A model generated the notes under the pieces. It did no database searches, was not told the origin of the DNA, and saw only the letters and a list, made by a program, of their open reading frames with translations. Source: Serratia microhaemolytica (GTDB lineage Bacteria; Pseudomonadota; Gammaproteobacteria; Enterobacterales; Enterobacteriaceae). Taken from it: 53,444 nt of DNA. The number at the start of each line of letters is the position of its first letter. The first letter of the stretch is position 1. Both the position numbers and the translations under genes were made by a program. Below are positions 8,513 through 20,241 of this stretch, piece after piece. The stretch is taken from contig NZ_SBEF01000025.1 of assembly GCF_004011885.1 (NCBI RefSeq), positions 1 through 53,444 of the forward strand, given 5' to 3'.

Positions 8513-9814
8513 ATGTCTGCAAGATCATGGATGCCCGTAGGAAAATTCGGCCGATTCCTGTTGCTAGCAATAATTGTTACTTTGACAGGCCTCTTTTTCA
8601 CATACACCTCACACTCAGTAGAGGATAAGTCCACCAGCGAAAACCAGAAACAGGTTGCATTGCGGGTGAGTGTCAGTAAGCCAGAACTGCGTAAGCTGAC
8701 TACCCGAGCCACACTTATGGGTGCCTGGCGGCCCCGTGAAGAGGTCTCACTCAGTTCCGTGCTGGAAGGGATTCGTGTCACTGAGATTTTAGTTGAGGAG
8801 AGTGAATCGGTAAAATCCGGTCAGGTGTTGGCTCGTTTGGAGCGAACGGTGTTGGATAGCCAGATGCGCCAAGCCGAACAGACGGTACAACGAATTAATG
8901 CCGAGCTGACACAAGTGTCGGAACAGTATGAGCGCACCAAGAAGCTGTTCGCTGCTAATGCCACCAGCCAATATGACTACGAAGCAGCGCTGACAGCACT
9001 ACTGACAACTCAGGCATCACTGCGTCAGGCAGAAGCGGCTAGGGATGAGCATCAGGCGCGTTTAGCCTATACCGATATCGTGGCGCCGTTTGCCGGCATT
9101 ATTACACAACGCACCATCCAGCTTGGCACCATCGTTAACACCCAAACTCCGCTATTTCGACTGGCTGACAGTCAATCACCCGATTTCGTTGCCGAAGCAC
9201 CTCAACGTTTGCTCTCCAATCTACTGGTTGGCATGGCAGCAGAAATTACTACCAATAATATTGAAGGCCGTGTGACAGGCACCATTAGGCGCCTAAGCAG
9301 AGAGCTCAATCCCAATTCTGGATATGGGCAACTGCGTATTACCACGGCAACAGTGCCAGCCGCAGTGCGTTTTGGTAGCGTAGGCCGTGCGCACATTAAG
9401 TTGGCAGAACATCAAGTGATTGCAGTGGATATCCGCGCGTTGCGCTATGACAGCAAAATGTCGGGACAAAACGCTTCAGAAGCGTCGCAACTCTCTGGGC
9501 AATCTGCCAGTGCAGCCTATGTTTTTGTCGTTGATGAGCATAAGCAGGTAAGACGCACCCCAGTTAAAATCGGCATTCAGGAAAATGGTTGGGTGGAGAT
9601 CATCAACGGTTTGGATACCAACAGTTTGGTTGTCGTCACTGGCTCTACGCTATTACAGGATGGCGATAAAATAGAACTGGAAGAGGCCGAAACTATAGAA
9701 CCCAGTTCGGTGCTTCGCCCTGTAACCGGCCAACTGACGCCTAATTCAACTAGCCGCTCTCAATTTGAGATCTCTCAACACGCAACAGTGATCACAGCGA
9801 GCAGAAAATCATGA
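8513..9814 (+). CDS. RND efflux periplasmic adaptor (membrane fusion protein)
   Basis: This 433-residue protein has an N-terminal membrane anchor (about residues 13-31), a lipoyl/barrel-sandwich half (VTEILVEESESVKSGQVLARLE), a coiled-coil hairpin rich in Gln and Glu (about 115-185), the second lipoyl half with the APFAGIITQRTIQLGTIV signature, then beta-barrel and membrane-proximal domains. The C-terminal ~40 residues are polar and probably disordered. It bridges an inner-membrane pump to an outer-membrane channel. Start ATG 8513 follows AAAGG at a suitable distance. Its stop overlaps the start of the pump gene (ATGA), so they are co-translated. Close relatives are AcrA/MdtA-type adaptors, but substrate cannot be inferred. 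Confidence 0.9.
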   Translation: MSARSWMPVGKFGRFLLLAIIVTLTGLFFTYTSHSVEDKSTSENQKQVALRVSVSKPELRKLTTRATLMGAWRPREEVSLSSVLEGIRVTEILVEESESVKSGQVLARLERTVLDSQMRQAEQTVQRINAELTQVSEQYERTKKLFAANATSQYDYEAALTALLTTQASLRQAEAARDEHQARLAYTDIVAPFAGIITQRTIQLGTIVNTQTPLFRLADSQSPDFVAEAPQRLLSNLLVGMAAEITTNNIEGRVTGTIRRLSRELNPNSGYGQLRITTATVPAAVRFGSVGRAHIKLAEHQVIAVDIRALRYDSKMSGQNASEASQLSGQSASAAYVFVVDEHKQVRRTPVKIGIQENGWVEIINGLDTNSLVVVTGSTLLQDGDKIELEEAETIEPSSVLRPVTGQLTPNSTSRSQFEISQHATVITASRKS

Positions 9815-12800
9815 AGCCAGGGCTATCCGCTTGGGCGATACGACGCCCATTACCGACATTAGTGTTATTCTGCGTGCTCACGTTAGCCGGTATTTATTCC
9901 TTTTTGCGTTTACCGGTTAATGCCACCCCATCAGTAACTTTTCCACTGATCAGCGTCACGGTCGTCCAGCCCGGTGCTGCGCCCGGTGAAATCGAAACCA
10001 GCATTACCCAACGTTTGGAAGAGACTCTTTCGGTGTTGCCAGATGTGCGGCATGTAGAATCCACCGTTCGGGCCGATATTAATTATACTGTCGTTGAGTT
10101 TCGTCTGGATGTTGACTCTGAACGCGCGCTGAATGATGTGCGTGCTGCCATTGGGCAAATCCGTGATCTGCTGCCACAGACCATTTTGGAACCGGTGATC
10201 CAGCGAATCAACATTGAAGGGGGGGCAATGCTGCACTATGTCGTCACCTCCGATGCCTACACCGCGCTGGATCTCTCTTGGTTCATTGATAATACCGTCA
10301 GGCAGGAGTTGCTCTCCATGTCGGGCGTGCAGAGTGTTGAACGCTTTGGTGGTGCCGAACGTGAGATCCGTGTTGAAGTTGACCCCGCAATGCTGGCCTA
10401 TCATGGTTTAAGTATTGAAGACCTGAACTATCAACTCCGTAACACCTATACAGAGTCAACCGGTGGCTATCTCAACAATAGCAGCCAACGCCTGATGATC
10501 CGTGTGCCTGGTCGTGAAACTTCACTCGCTGCGTTGCAACAGTTGCATATCGCTTTGCCCAATAACAAGTGGCTGCCACTCACTGAGTTGGCTCAAATCA
10601 GTGATGTCGCCAGTGAAGCACAAAGTTTTGCCCACTTTAACGGTAAAAGTACGGTTGGCTTCTCGGTCTGGCGCAGCAAGGGGGTCAGTGACGTACTGGT
10701 CGCCGAAAAAGTGACTCAACGTCTGGCAACACTACACGCTTCCTACCCAGACATCACGATCACCCAAGCGGCATCAACCGTTGAGCAGACCCAAGCCAGC
10801 TTCAACACGGCCATGCAGACACTGATTGAGGGCGCGTTACTGACGGTGTTAGTGGTGTTTATTTTCTTGCGTGATTGGCGCACCACCGTCATCTCCGCGT
10901 TGGCAATACCGCTGTCGATGCTACCCGTGTTTCTGTTCATGCTATGGTCTGGTTTCACGCTCAATAACGTTACCTTGCTGGCATTGATACTGGTGATCGG
11001 TATCTTGGTTGATGACGCGATTGTCGAAGTTGAAAACATCGATCGCCATGTGCATATGGGAGAGCGTCCATATCAGGCAGCACTGCATGCCGCCGATGCC
11101 ATCGCTCTGGCGGTGCTGGCAACCACGCTCACCATCATCGCAGTGTTTATGCCCATCAGCTTTATTCAAGGGGTGGTTGGGCAATATTTCCGGCAATTTG
11201 GTCTTACGGCTACCGTTGCCGTATTCGGTTCTCTGATGGTGGCTCGACTGCTGACGCCATTAATGGCCGCCTACTTTTTACGACCAGCCCAAAAAAGCAG
11301 TACAGCTGACGCGCAAGTTAAACCCGAACCTTCCTGGATGATGAGAAGCTATCTCAAGCTGTTGGCTACCGCATTGCGTCATCGCGGCTGGACATTGATA
11401 TTGGCTGGCTTGCTGTTTGTGTTATCGATTTTACTTGCGGGTACTCTGCCGACCGGCTTTTTGCCGGTGGGTGATGCTCGTTTGTCATTCCTGGTGGTGC
11501 AATTACCGACAGGTAACAGCCTGAGTGAATCTGAGCAGGCTGCACAGCGCATCAGTGCGACCTTATCCGATCATCCAGATGTCTCTCAAGTATTAGCGAT
11601 TGCAGACAGTACCGATGAAATACGTTTCACCATTGTGCTCACCCCGCGTCAATCCAGTAAATTGACACGCAAAGAGTTTGAGCTGGATATCCAACAATCT
11701 CTGGCAAAGTTACCCGACATGCGGTTCCAGTTTCTGGTCGATGGGCTAGTGCCGGAAGTGTCTATCATGTTAGGTAGCCACTCGCCGGAAGATTTAAAAC
11801 AGGCCGCTTTGCGCCTCGCTGATGAGATGCGAACTCTGCCAGAGTTAACCAATGTAAAAATCAGTTTAACGCCTCCACGTTCTGAGTTGTTCGTCCAGCC
11901 TAGAGATGGTGATGCCGCTCGATTGGGGGTAGCAACGGAAACAATAGGGAATACGCTGCGGATCGCCACCTCCGGTGAGACCGATGCGAATTCCGCGCGT
12001 TATCTGCTCGCCAATCGTCAACTGCCGGTACGGGTACGGTTAAATGATAGTGACCGCTCTAATATCGATATTCTTAACACCCTGCCATTACGCACGCTTT
12101 CCGGCCAATATACTGTGCCGCTGGCTGCGGTAGCTGATATTCAATATGGTGAAGGTGAATCACGCATTGAACGTTATGACAAGCAGCGGCGCGTCACCAT
12201 AGACGCCAACCTTGCTTTTGGCTCGCTAGGTCAGGCACTGACGTCCATTCAGGCTCTACCCGCGTTCCGTAACTTGCCAGCAAGCGTAAGACACATCGAA
12301 TATGGTGACGCAGAGTTCATGCAGGAGATGTTCGGCAACTTTGGTATCGCGATGGCGGCTGGCGTTCTCGCTATGTTTGCTATTCTGATCCTGCTGTTCC
12401 ACGATGTTATGCAACCACTGAACATCCTGCTTACGTTACCACTCTCGCTGATTGGTGCCGTTCCGGCACTCTGGTTAGTGGGTGCCGCATTCGATATGCC
12501 GGTGATCATTGGTATGTTGATGTTGATGGGGATTGTGACTAAGAATGCCATACTGCTGGTCGATTTCATTATCGAGGCGCAACGCACCGGCGCCAGTCGC
12601 TACGATGCTATCATCAGCGCCGCAACAGTGCGTGCGCGCCCAATCATCATGACAACAGTAGCAATGGTGGCAGGTATGCTGCCAGCAGCGATAGGTTTTG
12701 GTGCCGATGCAGGATTTCGTACCCCCATGGCTGTGACTGTTATTGGGGGCCTTATCGCATCGACGCTATTAAGCCTAGTCTGTATTCCGGTTGGTTTTAC

Positions 12801-12885
12801 TTATCTCGATGATCTGCGTCACTGGTTAGGCCGGCGCTTGGTACGTCTGACCACCGTGAGTGAGGAAGATCTGAAGCAGGCATGA
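9811..12885 (+). CDS. RND family efflux transporter, inner-membrane pump
   Basis: This 1024-residue protein has the standard RND plan: N-terminal helix with RRPLPTLVLF, a large periplasmic loop, TM2-TM6, a second periplasmic loop and TM8-TM12. The proton relay in TM4 is intact (GILVDDAIVEVENI, Asp401 and Asp402), and the TM10 Lys is present in MGIVTKNAILLVDFI. It is a proton-driven exporter working as a trimer with the adaptor encoded upstream. It resembles the hydrophobe/amphiphile branch but is not one of the named E. coli pumps. There is no outer-membrane factor gene, so it would need TolC or a similar channel from elsewhere. A GC-rich stem (12895-12917) follows the stop. Confidence 0.93.
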   Translation: MKPGLSAWAIRRPLPTLVLFCVLTLAGIYSFLRLPVNATPSVTFPLISVTVVQPGAAPGEIETSITQRLEETLSVLPDVRHVESTVRADINYTVVEFRLDVDSERALNDVRAAIGQIRDLLPQTILEPVIQRINIEGGAMLHYVVTSDAYTALDLSWFIDNTVRQELLSMSGVQSVERFGGAEREIRVEVDPAMLAYHGLSIEDLNYQLRNTYTESTGGYLNNSSQRLMIRVPGRETSLAALQQLHIALPNNKWLPLTELAQISDVASEAQSFAHFNGKSTVGFSVWRSKGVSDVLVAEKVTQRLATLHASYPDITITQAASTVEQTQASFNTAMQTLIEGALLTVLVVFIFLRDWRTTVISALAIPLSMLPVFLFMLWSGFTLNNVTLLALILVIGILVDDAIVEVENIDRHVHMGERPYQAALHAADAIALAVLATTLTIIAVFMPISFIQGVVGQYFRQFGLTATVAVFGSLMVARLLTPLMAAYFLRPAQKSSTADAQVKPEPSWMMRSYLKLLATALRHRGWTLILAGLLFVLSILLAGTLPTGFLPVGDARLSFLVVQLPTGNSLSESEQAAQRISATLSDHPDVSQVLAIADSTDEIRFTIVLTPRQSSKLTRKEFELDIQQSLAKLPDMRFQFLVDGLVPEVSIMLGSHSPEDLKQAALRLADEMRTLPELTNVKISLTPPRSELFVQPRDGDAARLGVATETIGNTLRIATSGETDANSARYLLANRQLPVRVRLNDSDRSNIDILNTLPLRTLSGQYTVPLAAVADIQYGEGESRIERYDKQRRVTIDANLAFGSLGQALTSIQALPAFRNLPASVRHIEYGDAEFMQEMFGNFGIAMAAGVLAMFAILILLFHDVMQPLNILLTLPLSLIGAVPALWLVGAAFDMPVIIGMLMLMGIVTKNAILLVDFIIEAQRTGASRYDAIISAATVRARPIIMTTVAMVAGMLPAAIGFGADAGFRTPMAVTVIGGLIASTLLSLVCIPVGFTYLDDLRHWLGRRLVRLTTVSEEDLKQA

Positions 12886-12894
12886 TCCCTGCCA

Positions 12895-12917
12895 GCGTGC
12901 GGGTTCTCCCCGCACGC
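12895..12917. terminator. Hairpin between convergent efflux operon and dapD
   Basis: GCGTGCGGG and CCCGCACGC form a perfect nine-base-pair stem around a five-base loop, 10 bases after the pump stop. There is no T tract on either side, so a terminator role is possible but not typical. Confidence 0.4.
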
Positions 12918-13018
12918 CAGATCTATTCCACGACAACCTGAGGTTAAGATGACCGCCCCAGGTTATTGTTGTGGTCGACCACGCTGCCGATCTGCCCGTC
13001 TATCGAACCACGTTCTGC

Positions 13019-13843
13019 TTAATCAATCGTGCGTAGCAGTTCATTAATACCGACTTTAGCACGTGTTTTAGCATCCACTTTCTTCACGATCACTGCGCAA
13101 TAAAGGCTATAGGAGCCATCTTTCGCTGGCAGGTTACCAGAAACCACTACCGAACCAGCCGGTACTCGGCCATAATGCACCTCTCCGGTTTCACGATCAT
13201 AAATGCGCGTGCTCTGGCCGATATAAACGCCCATTGAGATGACTGAACCCTCTTCAACAATAACGCCTTCTACCACTTCTGAACGCGCACCAATAAAGCA
13301 GTTATCTTCAATAATGGTCGGGTTAGCCTGTAGTGGCTCCAAGACACCACCAATGCCGACACCACCCGAAAGGTGTACATTTTTACCAATTTGTGCGCAG
13401 GAGCCGACAGTCGCCCAAGTGTCGACCATGCTGCCTTCATCAACGTATGCACCAATATTGACATAAGAGGGCATTAATACCGTGTTACGGGCAATAAATG
13501 CGCCCTGGCGCACCGAGGCGGGTGGCACCACGCGGAAGCCCTCTCGCTGAAAACGTGCGGCATCATAATCAGCAAATTTCATTGGTACTTTGTCGTAATA
13601 GCGTGTCTCAGCCCCTTCGATTACCTGGTTATCGTTGATGCGAAAAGAGAGCAGTACCGCTTTTTTCAACCACTGATGGGTCACCCATGTGCCGTTGATC
13701 TTTTCTGCTACCCGCACGGCCCCGCTGTCCAGCAGTGCGAGCACCTGATTGACCGCTTCACGTGTGACGGTATCGACATTTGCCGGAGTGATCTCGGCAC
13801 GACGTTCAAAAGCACTCTCAATAACGCTTTGTAATTGTTGCAT
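13019..13843 (-). CDS. dapD: 2,3,4,5-tetrahydropyridine-2,6-dicarboxylate N-succinyltransferase
   Basis: DapD transfers succinyl from succinyl-CoA to tetrahydrodipicolinate in the lysine/diaminopimelate pathway, supplying peptidoglycan. The 274-residue length equals E. coli DapD. The N-terminal helical domain ([20 protein letters not shown]) is followed by a left-handed beta-helix made of hexapeptide repeats ([20 protein letters not shown], then [19 protein letters not shown]), and the C-terminus ends [12 protein letters not shown]. It forms the minus-strand series map-glnD-dapD, as in other Enterobacterales. Confidence 0.98.
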   Translation of the reverse strand: MQQLQSVIESAFERRAEITPANVDTVTREAVNQVLALLDSGAVRVAEKINGTWVTHQWLKKAVLLSFRINDNQVIEGAETRYYDKVPMKFADYDAARFQREGFRVVPPASVRQGAFIARNTVLMPSYVNIGAYVDEGSMVDTWATVGSCAQIGKNVHLSGGVGIGGVLEPLQANPTIIEDNCFIGARSEVVEGVIVEEGSVISMGVYIGQSTRIYDRETGEVHYGRVPAGSVVVSGNLPAKDGSYSLYCAVIVKKVDAKTRAKVGINELLRTID

Positions 13844-14001
13844 TGTTCTCTCTGTCCTGAGTTAATTGGCTAAAAGAGGGTTAGATAGACAGATCTGACG
13901 GTTGTCTGTTGCTGGCGCTAATGCCGACAACAAAACGCTGTCACTTCTGCCTGAATTGGTGATCACAACTGATCGTCACGCTCATCGCCAGCGTAGTTGT
14001 A

Positions 14002-16692
14002 TCATATTTTATCGCTCGGATTCAGTGTCTCCATCAAGCGCTGTGTCAGCCGGTTACGCATTTCCAACGATAAGGCACGACGATCACTATCCGCAAGAAT
14101 AAACAGATCTTCAACTCGCTCACCGATGGTGGTGATGCGCGCACCATGTAACGATAGCCCAAGCTCGGCAAATATTTCCCCCACTCTCGCCAACAAACCT
14201 GGCTGATCCAGCGCGATTAGCTCCAGATAGCTGCGACGATGTGTATCGTGGGGCAGAAAATTAACCTCTGTTGGCACAGTGAAATGGCGCAATTTGGACG
14301 AGGGGCGACGGATACGCGGTGGCTGATACTGACGCTGGGTTAAGACCCGCTCTAACCCTTGTCGCACCACCAGATGACGATCTGCCGCTAATGGGCTGCC
14401 ATCGGGTTCCAATACCACAAAAGTGTCCATCGCCATGCCATCACGGTTAGTGAAAATCTGTGCATCATGCACGCTTAAATTGCGTCGATCCAGTTCACCT
14501 GCTACCGCTGCGAACAAGTAGGGGCGATCTGGACTACAGATAAAGATCTCAGTGCCACCGCGTGTCGCTCGGCGGCTGATCAATACCAAGGGTTGTGTCA
14601 GATCATGAGTCAACAGGTGACGTGCGTGCCAAGCCAGTTGTCGCGGAGAGTGGCGCAGAAAATAGTCTGCACGACAGCGGCACCAGAGACGCTGCAACGC
14701 GTGTTCATCAACGTTGTCGATACGCAGTAATTCCAACGCCTGAGCACGATGTTCTCGTACCCGCTGGCGCAGATCCGGACCAGTTTGCATACCACGCCGC
14801 AGTTGCTTTTCGCTGGCAAAATAGAGCTCATGCAGCAGGCTCTGCTTCCAGCTATTCCATAATGTCTCGTTTGTGCCGCAAATATCAGCCACAGTCAAAC
14901 AGAGCAGATAACGTAAATAACTCTCGTTTTGCACTTCGACACTAAACTGGCGGATCACCGCCGGGTCTTGAATATCGCGCCGCTGCGCCGTCACCGACAT
15001 TAACAGGTGATAGCGTACCAACCAGGCAACCAGTTGCTGTTCACGGTTGCTTAAACCATGCAGTTGTGCAAATTGCTGTGCATCTTGCGCGCCCAATAGT
15101 GAGTGATCACCACCACGCCCTTTGGCAATATCGTGAAATAGCGCGGCCAATAGCAGTAACTCTGGCTGTGGTAGGCGATGATAGAGCTCAACACATAGCG
15201 GATGGTGCTGATGCGTCTGCGGATCAGTAAAATTTTCCAGATTCTGCAATACCCGGATAGTGTGCTGATCGACGGTGTAGGCATGGAATAGATCAAACTG
15301 CATCTGACCAACAATGTTGCTCCACTGTGGCATATAAGCTGATAACACACTATGGCGATGCATCGGTACTAACGCGCGTGATACCGCTCCGGGATGGCGC
15401 AAAATCGCCATAAACCAGGATCTGGCAGCAGGTAATTGGCATAACGGCTCGTTCAGTTGTCGTCGGGCGTAGCGCAGTTGGCGCACGGTAGTGGAATAGA
15501 TGCCCTGGATCTCGCTGTTAGATACCATCAAGTAGAACATCCGGATCAGCGTGGCTGGATTGCTAATAAAGGCATTTTCATCACGCAGGTCAATCAGAGT
15601 TCCACGGAGCTGAAATTGCTCGTCCAATGGGCGCGGTTTTTCGCTGGTATCAAGCGCCAGTATAGCTTCATCAAACAGTTGTAATAACATCTGGTTCAAT
15701 TCACTCACTCGGCGGGTGACGCGATAAAAATCTTTCATCATCCGTTCAACCGGTTGATGCCCTTCGCCATGGTAACAGAGCAGTTGTGCGACACTTAACT
15801 GGCGATCAAATAGCAACCGGTTGTCGTAGCGTGTTAATACCAGATGTAGTGCATAGCGAATGCGCCAGAGGAAAGCCTGGCACTCATTCAGTTCTTGACG
15901 TTCAAGTGGTGAAAGAAAGCCGAACTCCACCATCTCGTCCAGCGATGCCGCGCCAAAATGGCGACGCGCTACCCAAATCAGCGTTTGAATATCACGTAAG
16001 CCACCAGGACTGCTTTTGATGTCGGGTTCCAAGTTATAACTGGTACCGTGGTAGCGCTGATGGCGTTGTTGCTGTTCGCGACATTTCGCCGCAAAAAATT
16101 GTGGTGATGGCCAAAAATCATCACTGAATACCCGTTGTTGTAGCTCGCGAAACAACGTTTCATCACCGCAGATAAGACGAGATTCAATCAGGTTAGTGGC
16201 GACACTCAAATCCGCGCTGCCTTCAGCCACACATTCAGCCAGTGTGCGCACACTATGACCCACTGCCAATTTCAGATCCCACAACAAGGTGAGCAATTCA
16301 CCAACGCGTGCCGCTTGCTGTTCACTGAGCGTTTCCTGGCTGACAATCAACAGATCAATGTCAGACAACGGGTGTAACTCAGCACGCCCATAACCGCCAA
16401 CTGCGACCAGGGCAATAGCGTTCACTCGCTGAAAAGCGAAGAAATGCCACAAACGCTGTAGCAGTTGGTCAATAAACTGGCTGCGCGCCAGCACCAGTTG
16501 CTCAGCACTGATGCCGTTTTTGAATGCCGTCGCCAGTGTGGCCTGAACAGACTCAAGCTGCGGCTTTAAACCGGCAGCGTGGATCTCTGAATCGTCGTAA
16601 TGCAGTGGAGAACCGAGCGCCGGTGACCACGCGGTGGCTGAAGTGGTATCAGAGCAAGGTCCGGGGTGAGCTGCTGGCATCTGTGCTGACAT
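14002..16692 (-). CDS. glnD: Bifunctional PII uridylyltransferase/uridylyl-removing enzyme
   Basis: GlnD senses glutamine and uridylylates or deuridylylates the PII proteins, which in turn control GlnE (glutamine synthetase adenylylation) and NtrB. The 896-residue protein has a nucleotidyltransferase motif [18 protein letters not shown] (residues 99-116; Asp111 and Asp113), an HD domain ([14 protein letters not shown]) and two C-terminal ACT domains ([20 protein letters not shown] and [20 protein letters not shown]). Length is close to the usual 890. All catalytic motifs are intact, so PII signalling should work. It is the sensor end of the pathway that regulates glnA in this window. Confidence 0.97.
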   Translation of the reverse strand: MSAQMPAAHPGPCSDTTSATAWSPALGSPLHYDDSEIHAAGLKPQLESVQATLATAFKNGISAEQLVLARSQFIDQLLQRLWHFFAFQRVNAIALVAVGGYGRAELHPLSDIDLLIVSQETLSEQQAARVGELLTLLWDLKLAVGHSVRTLAECVAEGSADLSVATNLIESRLICGDETLFRELQQRVFSDDFWPSPQFFAAKCREQQQRHQRYHGTSYNLEPDIKSSPGGLRDIQTLIWVARRHFGAASLDEMVEFGFLSPLERQELNECQAFLWRIRYALHLVLTRYDNRLLFDRQLSVAQLLCYHGEGHQPVERMMKDFYRVTRRVSELNQMLLQLFDEAILALDTSEKPRPLDEQFQLRGTLIDLRDENAFISNPATLIRMFYLMVSNSEIQGIYSTTVRQLRYARRQLNEPLCQLPAARSWFMAILRHPGAVSRALVPMHRHSVLSAYMPQWSNIVGQMQFDLFHAYTVDQHTIRVLQNLENFTDPQTHQHHPLCVELYHRLPQPELLLLAALFHDIAKGRGGDHSLLGAQDAQQFAQLHGLSNREQQLVAWLVRYHLLMSVTAQRRDIQDPAVIRQFSVEVQNESYLRYLLCLTVADICGTNETLWNSWKQSLLHELYFASEKQLRRGMQTGPDLRQRVREHRAQALELLRIDNVDEHALQRLWCRCRADYFLRHSPRQLAWHARHLLTHDLTQPLVLISRRATRGGTEIFICSPDRPYLFAAVAGELDRRNLSVHDAQIFTNRDGMAMDTFVVLEPDGSPLAADRHLVVRQGLERVLTQRQYQPPRIRRPSSKLRHFTVPTEVNFLPHDTHRRSYLELIALDQPGLLARVGEIFAELGLSLHGARITTIGERVEDLFILADSDRRALSLEMRNRLTQRLMETLNPSDKI

Positions 16693-16738
16693 AGTTCCTG
16701 TTCACCATCGCTAATTACGGGCAACAATGCCCGTAGCT

Positions 16739-17533
16739 TCACTGTGGATGGGTAATTATTCTGGGGATGGTGTCATCTTTACGTAGCGTCAAGATCTCAC
16801 ATCCATCATCAGTCACTGCAAGGGTGTGCTCATATTGCGCTGACAGGCTGCGATCTTTGGTCTTCACTGTCCAGCCATCTTTCATGGTACGAATACGGTA
16901 ATCTCCGACATTGACCATCGGTTCAATGGTAAATGTCATGCCAGGTTGTAACACTACACCACCATCATCGGCATCATAGTGCAACACTTGGGGTTCTTCA
17001 TGGAACACCTGGCCAATGCCATGACCGCAGTATTCACGTACTACAGAGAAATTTTCCGCTTCAACAAATTGCTGGATCGCCTTGCCTAGAGTGCGTAAAC
17101 GAATGCCTGGCTTGACCATACCCAACGCCAGGTAGAGGCTCTGTTGGGTAATGCGGCATAACCGCTCACCCAGAATGGTCGGTTTGCCGACGATAAACAT
17201 TTTTGAGGTGTCGCCGTGAAAACCGTCTTTAATCACCGTGACATCAATATTAACAATATCACCATCTTTCAGGATTTTATCGTCACTAGGAATGCCATGA
17301 CAAACCACTTCATTGACCGAGATACAGACTGATTTAGGGAAGCCGTGGTACCCCAGACAGGCCGATATTGCCTGCTGTGTTTCAGTGATATAAGCGTGAC
17401 AAATTCTGTCCAATTCACCGGTGCTGATCCCTGGTTTGACATAAGATTCAATAATCTCCAACACCTCTGCCGCCAACCGACCGGCTACACGCATTTTTTC
17501 AATATCACTGGGGGTTTTGATTGAAATTGCCAT
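16739..17533 (-). CDS. map: Methionine aminopeptidase, type I
   Basis: Map removes the initiator methionine from new proteins when the second residue is small. The 264-residue protein carries all five metal ligands at the E. coli positions: Asp97, Asp108, His171, Glu204 and Glu235, plus His79 and His178 of the active site (motifs NIDVTVIKDGFHGDTS, GHGIGQVFHEE, FTIEPMVN, SAQYEHTLA). It is divergent from rpsB, the conserved arrangement. Start ATG at 17533 gives the expected MAISIKTP N-terminus. Confidence 0.98.
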   Translation of the reverse strand: MAISIKTPSDIEKMRVAGRLAAEVLEIIESYVKPGISTGELDRICHAYITETQQAISACLGYHGFPKSVCISVNEVVCHGIPSDDKILKDGDIVNIDVTVIKDGFHGDTSKMFIVGKPTILGERLCRITQQSLYLALGMVKPGIRLRTLGKAIQQFVEAENFSVVREYCGHGIGQVFHEEPQVLHYDADDGGVVLQPGMTFTIEPMVNVGDYRIRTMKDGWTVKTKDRSLSAQYEHTLAVTDDGCEILTLRKDDTIPRIITHPQ

Positions 17534-17820
17534 TAAATTAATCCGCTGACGTCACATCGATTGACATGCTCTCATTACTTTAAGCTGCCGGTAGTGTTTA
17601 ACTCACTACGCAACAACATCCTGTAGGTTTTAGTTCCATACCAAATCATGACAGAGAAAATCATGACCGAAAAAGGCTGATGCCTATGGTAGCAGCACAG
17701 CCAAATGCTGCCAAATCTGATTTGTTAACGGTAAGTTGCTCACGCAAAATAGTGGGGTAGCAGCCAACTCACTCAGCAGTACAAAACCACGATATCACCG
17801 CTGACTGGCGACAACAAAAG

Positions 17821-17850
17821 TTGGTATCAATGGTCAATTTATGATATAAA
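17821..17850 (+). promoter_or_regulatory. Candidate sigma-70 promoter for the rpsB-tsf operon
   Basis: TTGGTA (17821-17826), 18 bases, then TATAAA (17845-17850), followed by a GC-rich discriminator GCGCGCC typical of stringently controlled ribosomal promoters. This would give an rpsB leader of about 430 nt, longer than I recall for E. coli. A TATAAA at 18164 with no good -35 is the alternative. The gap 17534-18185 has no gene. Confidence 0.5.
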
Positions 17851-18185
17851 GCGCGCCGGCGCCAGCGCACTGTTTTTTGTATTCATAACCTCTCGGTTAT
17901 GGTTACCGCATCCAGATGCAGCGTGGTGGCCAAAACACGTTGAATCGTACTCACTTTGTGTCTATCCCGATCGCTCTTTAGCCTGCTGACAACGCAGATG
18001 TTCTGTAAAGCGACGGGGATATGCTCTCACTGATTGACGTTGTCTATTAGCTAGCGGCGATGCCTGTATGCGGCACGTCGGTGATGCGCTGGCAATATCG
18101 CTGGCTATGTCACTGTTGCCACTGGGTAGAACTCGCAGCCAGACAACTTTGAACGGTCTTGAGTATAAATAACACACACGTATCG

Positions 18186-19012
<827 letters not shown>

Positions 19013-19020
19013 TAAGATCA

Positions 19021-19085
19021 GGCTCATCTGAGCCCTTATTAACCAGGTATTGAATATGTTGGTTAGGGGGCCTGAAAAGGCTCCC
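19021..19085 (+). terminator. Two hairpins in the rpsB-tsf spacer (attenuator)
   Basis: First hairpin: GGCTC, ATCT, GAGCC (19021-19034). Second: GGGGGCCT, GAAA tetraloop, AGGCTCCC (19066-19085), an eight-pair stem with one G-U, followed by a short TTTAC. The weak T tract suggests partial termination, which would lower tsf relative to rpsB. Confidence 0.55.
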
Positions 19086-19187
19086 TTTACTTATCCAAAT
19101 GAGAACCCTACCCTGGCTGAGTGTTGCCATCGACAGCTTCGACGCATTCAGGGTACATCTCCACGTGAGATAACCGAGGAACAAGAA

Positions 19188-20039
19188 ATGGCTGAAATTA
19201 CCGCTGCTCTGGTAAAAGAACTACGTGAGCGCACTGGCGCAGGTATGATGGACTGCAAAAAAGCACTGACTGAAGCCAGTGGTGACATTGAGTTAGCGAT
19301 CGAAAACATGCGTAAGTCTGGCGCAATCAAAGCAGCGAAAAAAGCAGGTAACGTTGCTGCAGATGGCGTGATCAAGACCAAGATCGTCGGTAACTATGCA
19401 GTGATCCTGGAAGTGAACTGCCAAACTGACTTCGTCGCAAAAGACTCTGGTTTCCAAGCGTTTGCCGAAAAAGTACTGGACGCTGCCGTCGCTGGTAAAA
19501 TCACCGATGTTGAAGTATTGAAAACACAATTTGAAGAAGAGCGTGTTGCTCTGGTGGCAAAAATCGGCGAAAACATCAATATTCGCCGCGTCTCTAGCCT
19601 GGAAGGCGAAGTGCTGGGAACCTACCTGCACGGCGCGCGTATCGGCGTTCTGGTTGCTGCAACCAACGCTGATGAAGAGTTGGTGAAGCAGTTGGCAATG
19701 CACGTTGCTGCCAGCAAGCCTGAATTCGTCAAGCCTGAAGATGTCTCAGCCGAAGTGGTTGAGAAGGAGTTCCAGGTTCAGTTAGACATCGCAATGCAGT
19801 CTGGTAAGCCGAAAGAGATCGCTGAGAAAATGGTTGAAGGCCGGATGAAGAAATTCACTGGTGAAGTCTCTTTGACTGGTCAGCCATTTGTTATCGATCC
19901 CAACAAGACTGTTGGTCAGTTGCTGAAAGAACACAATGCCGATGTAGTTAACTTCATCCGCTTTGAAGTGGGCGAAGGGATCGAAAAAGTGGCTACCGAC
20001 TTTGCTGCTGAAGTCGCAGCAATGAGCAAACAGTCGTAA
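19188..20039 (+). CDS. tsf: Translation elongation factor Ts
   Basis: EF-Ts exchanges GDP for GTP on EF-Tu. The true start is ATG 19188 ([27 protein letters not shown]) after GAGGAACAAGAA, giving 283 residues as in E. coli; an upstream in-frame extension to 19050 crosses the attenuator hairpin and is not coding. The N-terminal UBA-like domain carries the [13 protein letters not shown] signature and the core has [15 protein letters not shown], the EF-Tu-contacting TDFV motif. Confidence 0.99.
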   Translation: MAEITAALVKELRERTGAGMMDCKKALTEASGDIELAIENMRKSGAIKAAKKAGNVAADGVIKTKIVGNYAVILEVNCQTDFVAKDSGFQAFAEKVLDAAVAGKITDVEVLKTQFEEERVALVAKIGENINIRRVSSLEGEVLGTYLHGARIGVLVAATNADEELVKQLAMHVAASKPEFVKPEDVSAEVVEKEFQVQLDIAMQSGKPKEIAEKMVEGRMKKFTGEVSLTGQPFVIDPNKTVGQLLKEHNADVVNFIRFEVGEGIEKVATDFAAEVAAMSKQS

Positions 20040-20241
20040 TCATTATTTACCCAGCCACCAACCGTTATAGGCGTTATTCTCTAGCGGGTTGATACAACCT
20101 GAAATTCAAGCTGGTAGATAGCGCCTTGTCTGTTTGGATGATGGGGATAGTGCGAGCTGATATCATCGATGTGGTAAACGGTTTATTCACCACCGATATA
20201 GCAGCTCCAGTTGCAATACCACTGCTGAGGACAAACACACC

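Noticed and set aside
18149-18169. Possible rpsB promoter (TTGAAC and TATAAA)
   Set aside because: The two elements are only nine bases apart, too close for sigma-70; kept only as an alternative -10.
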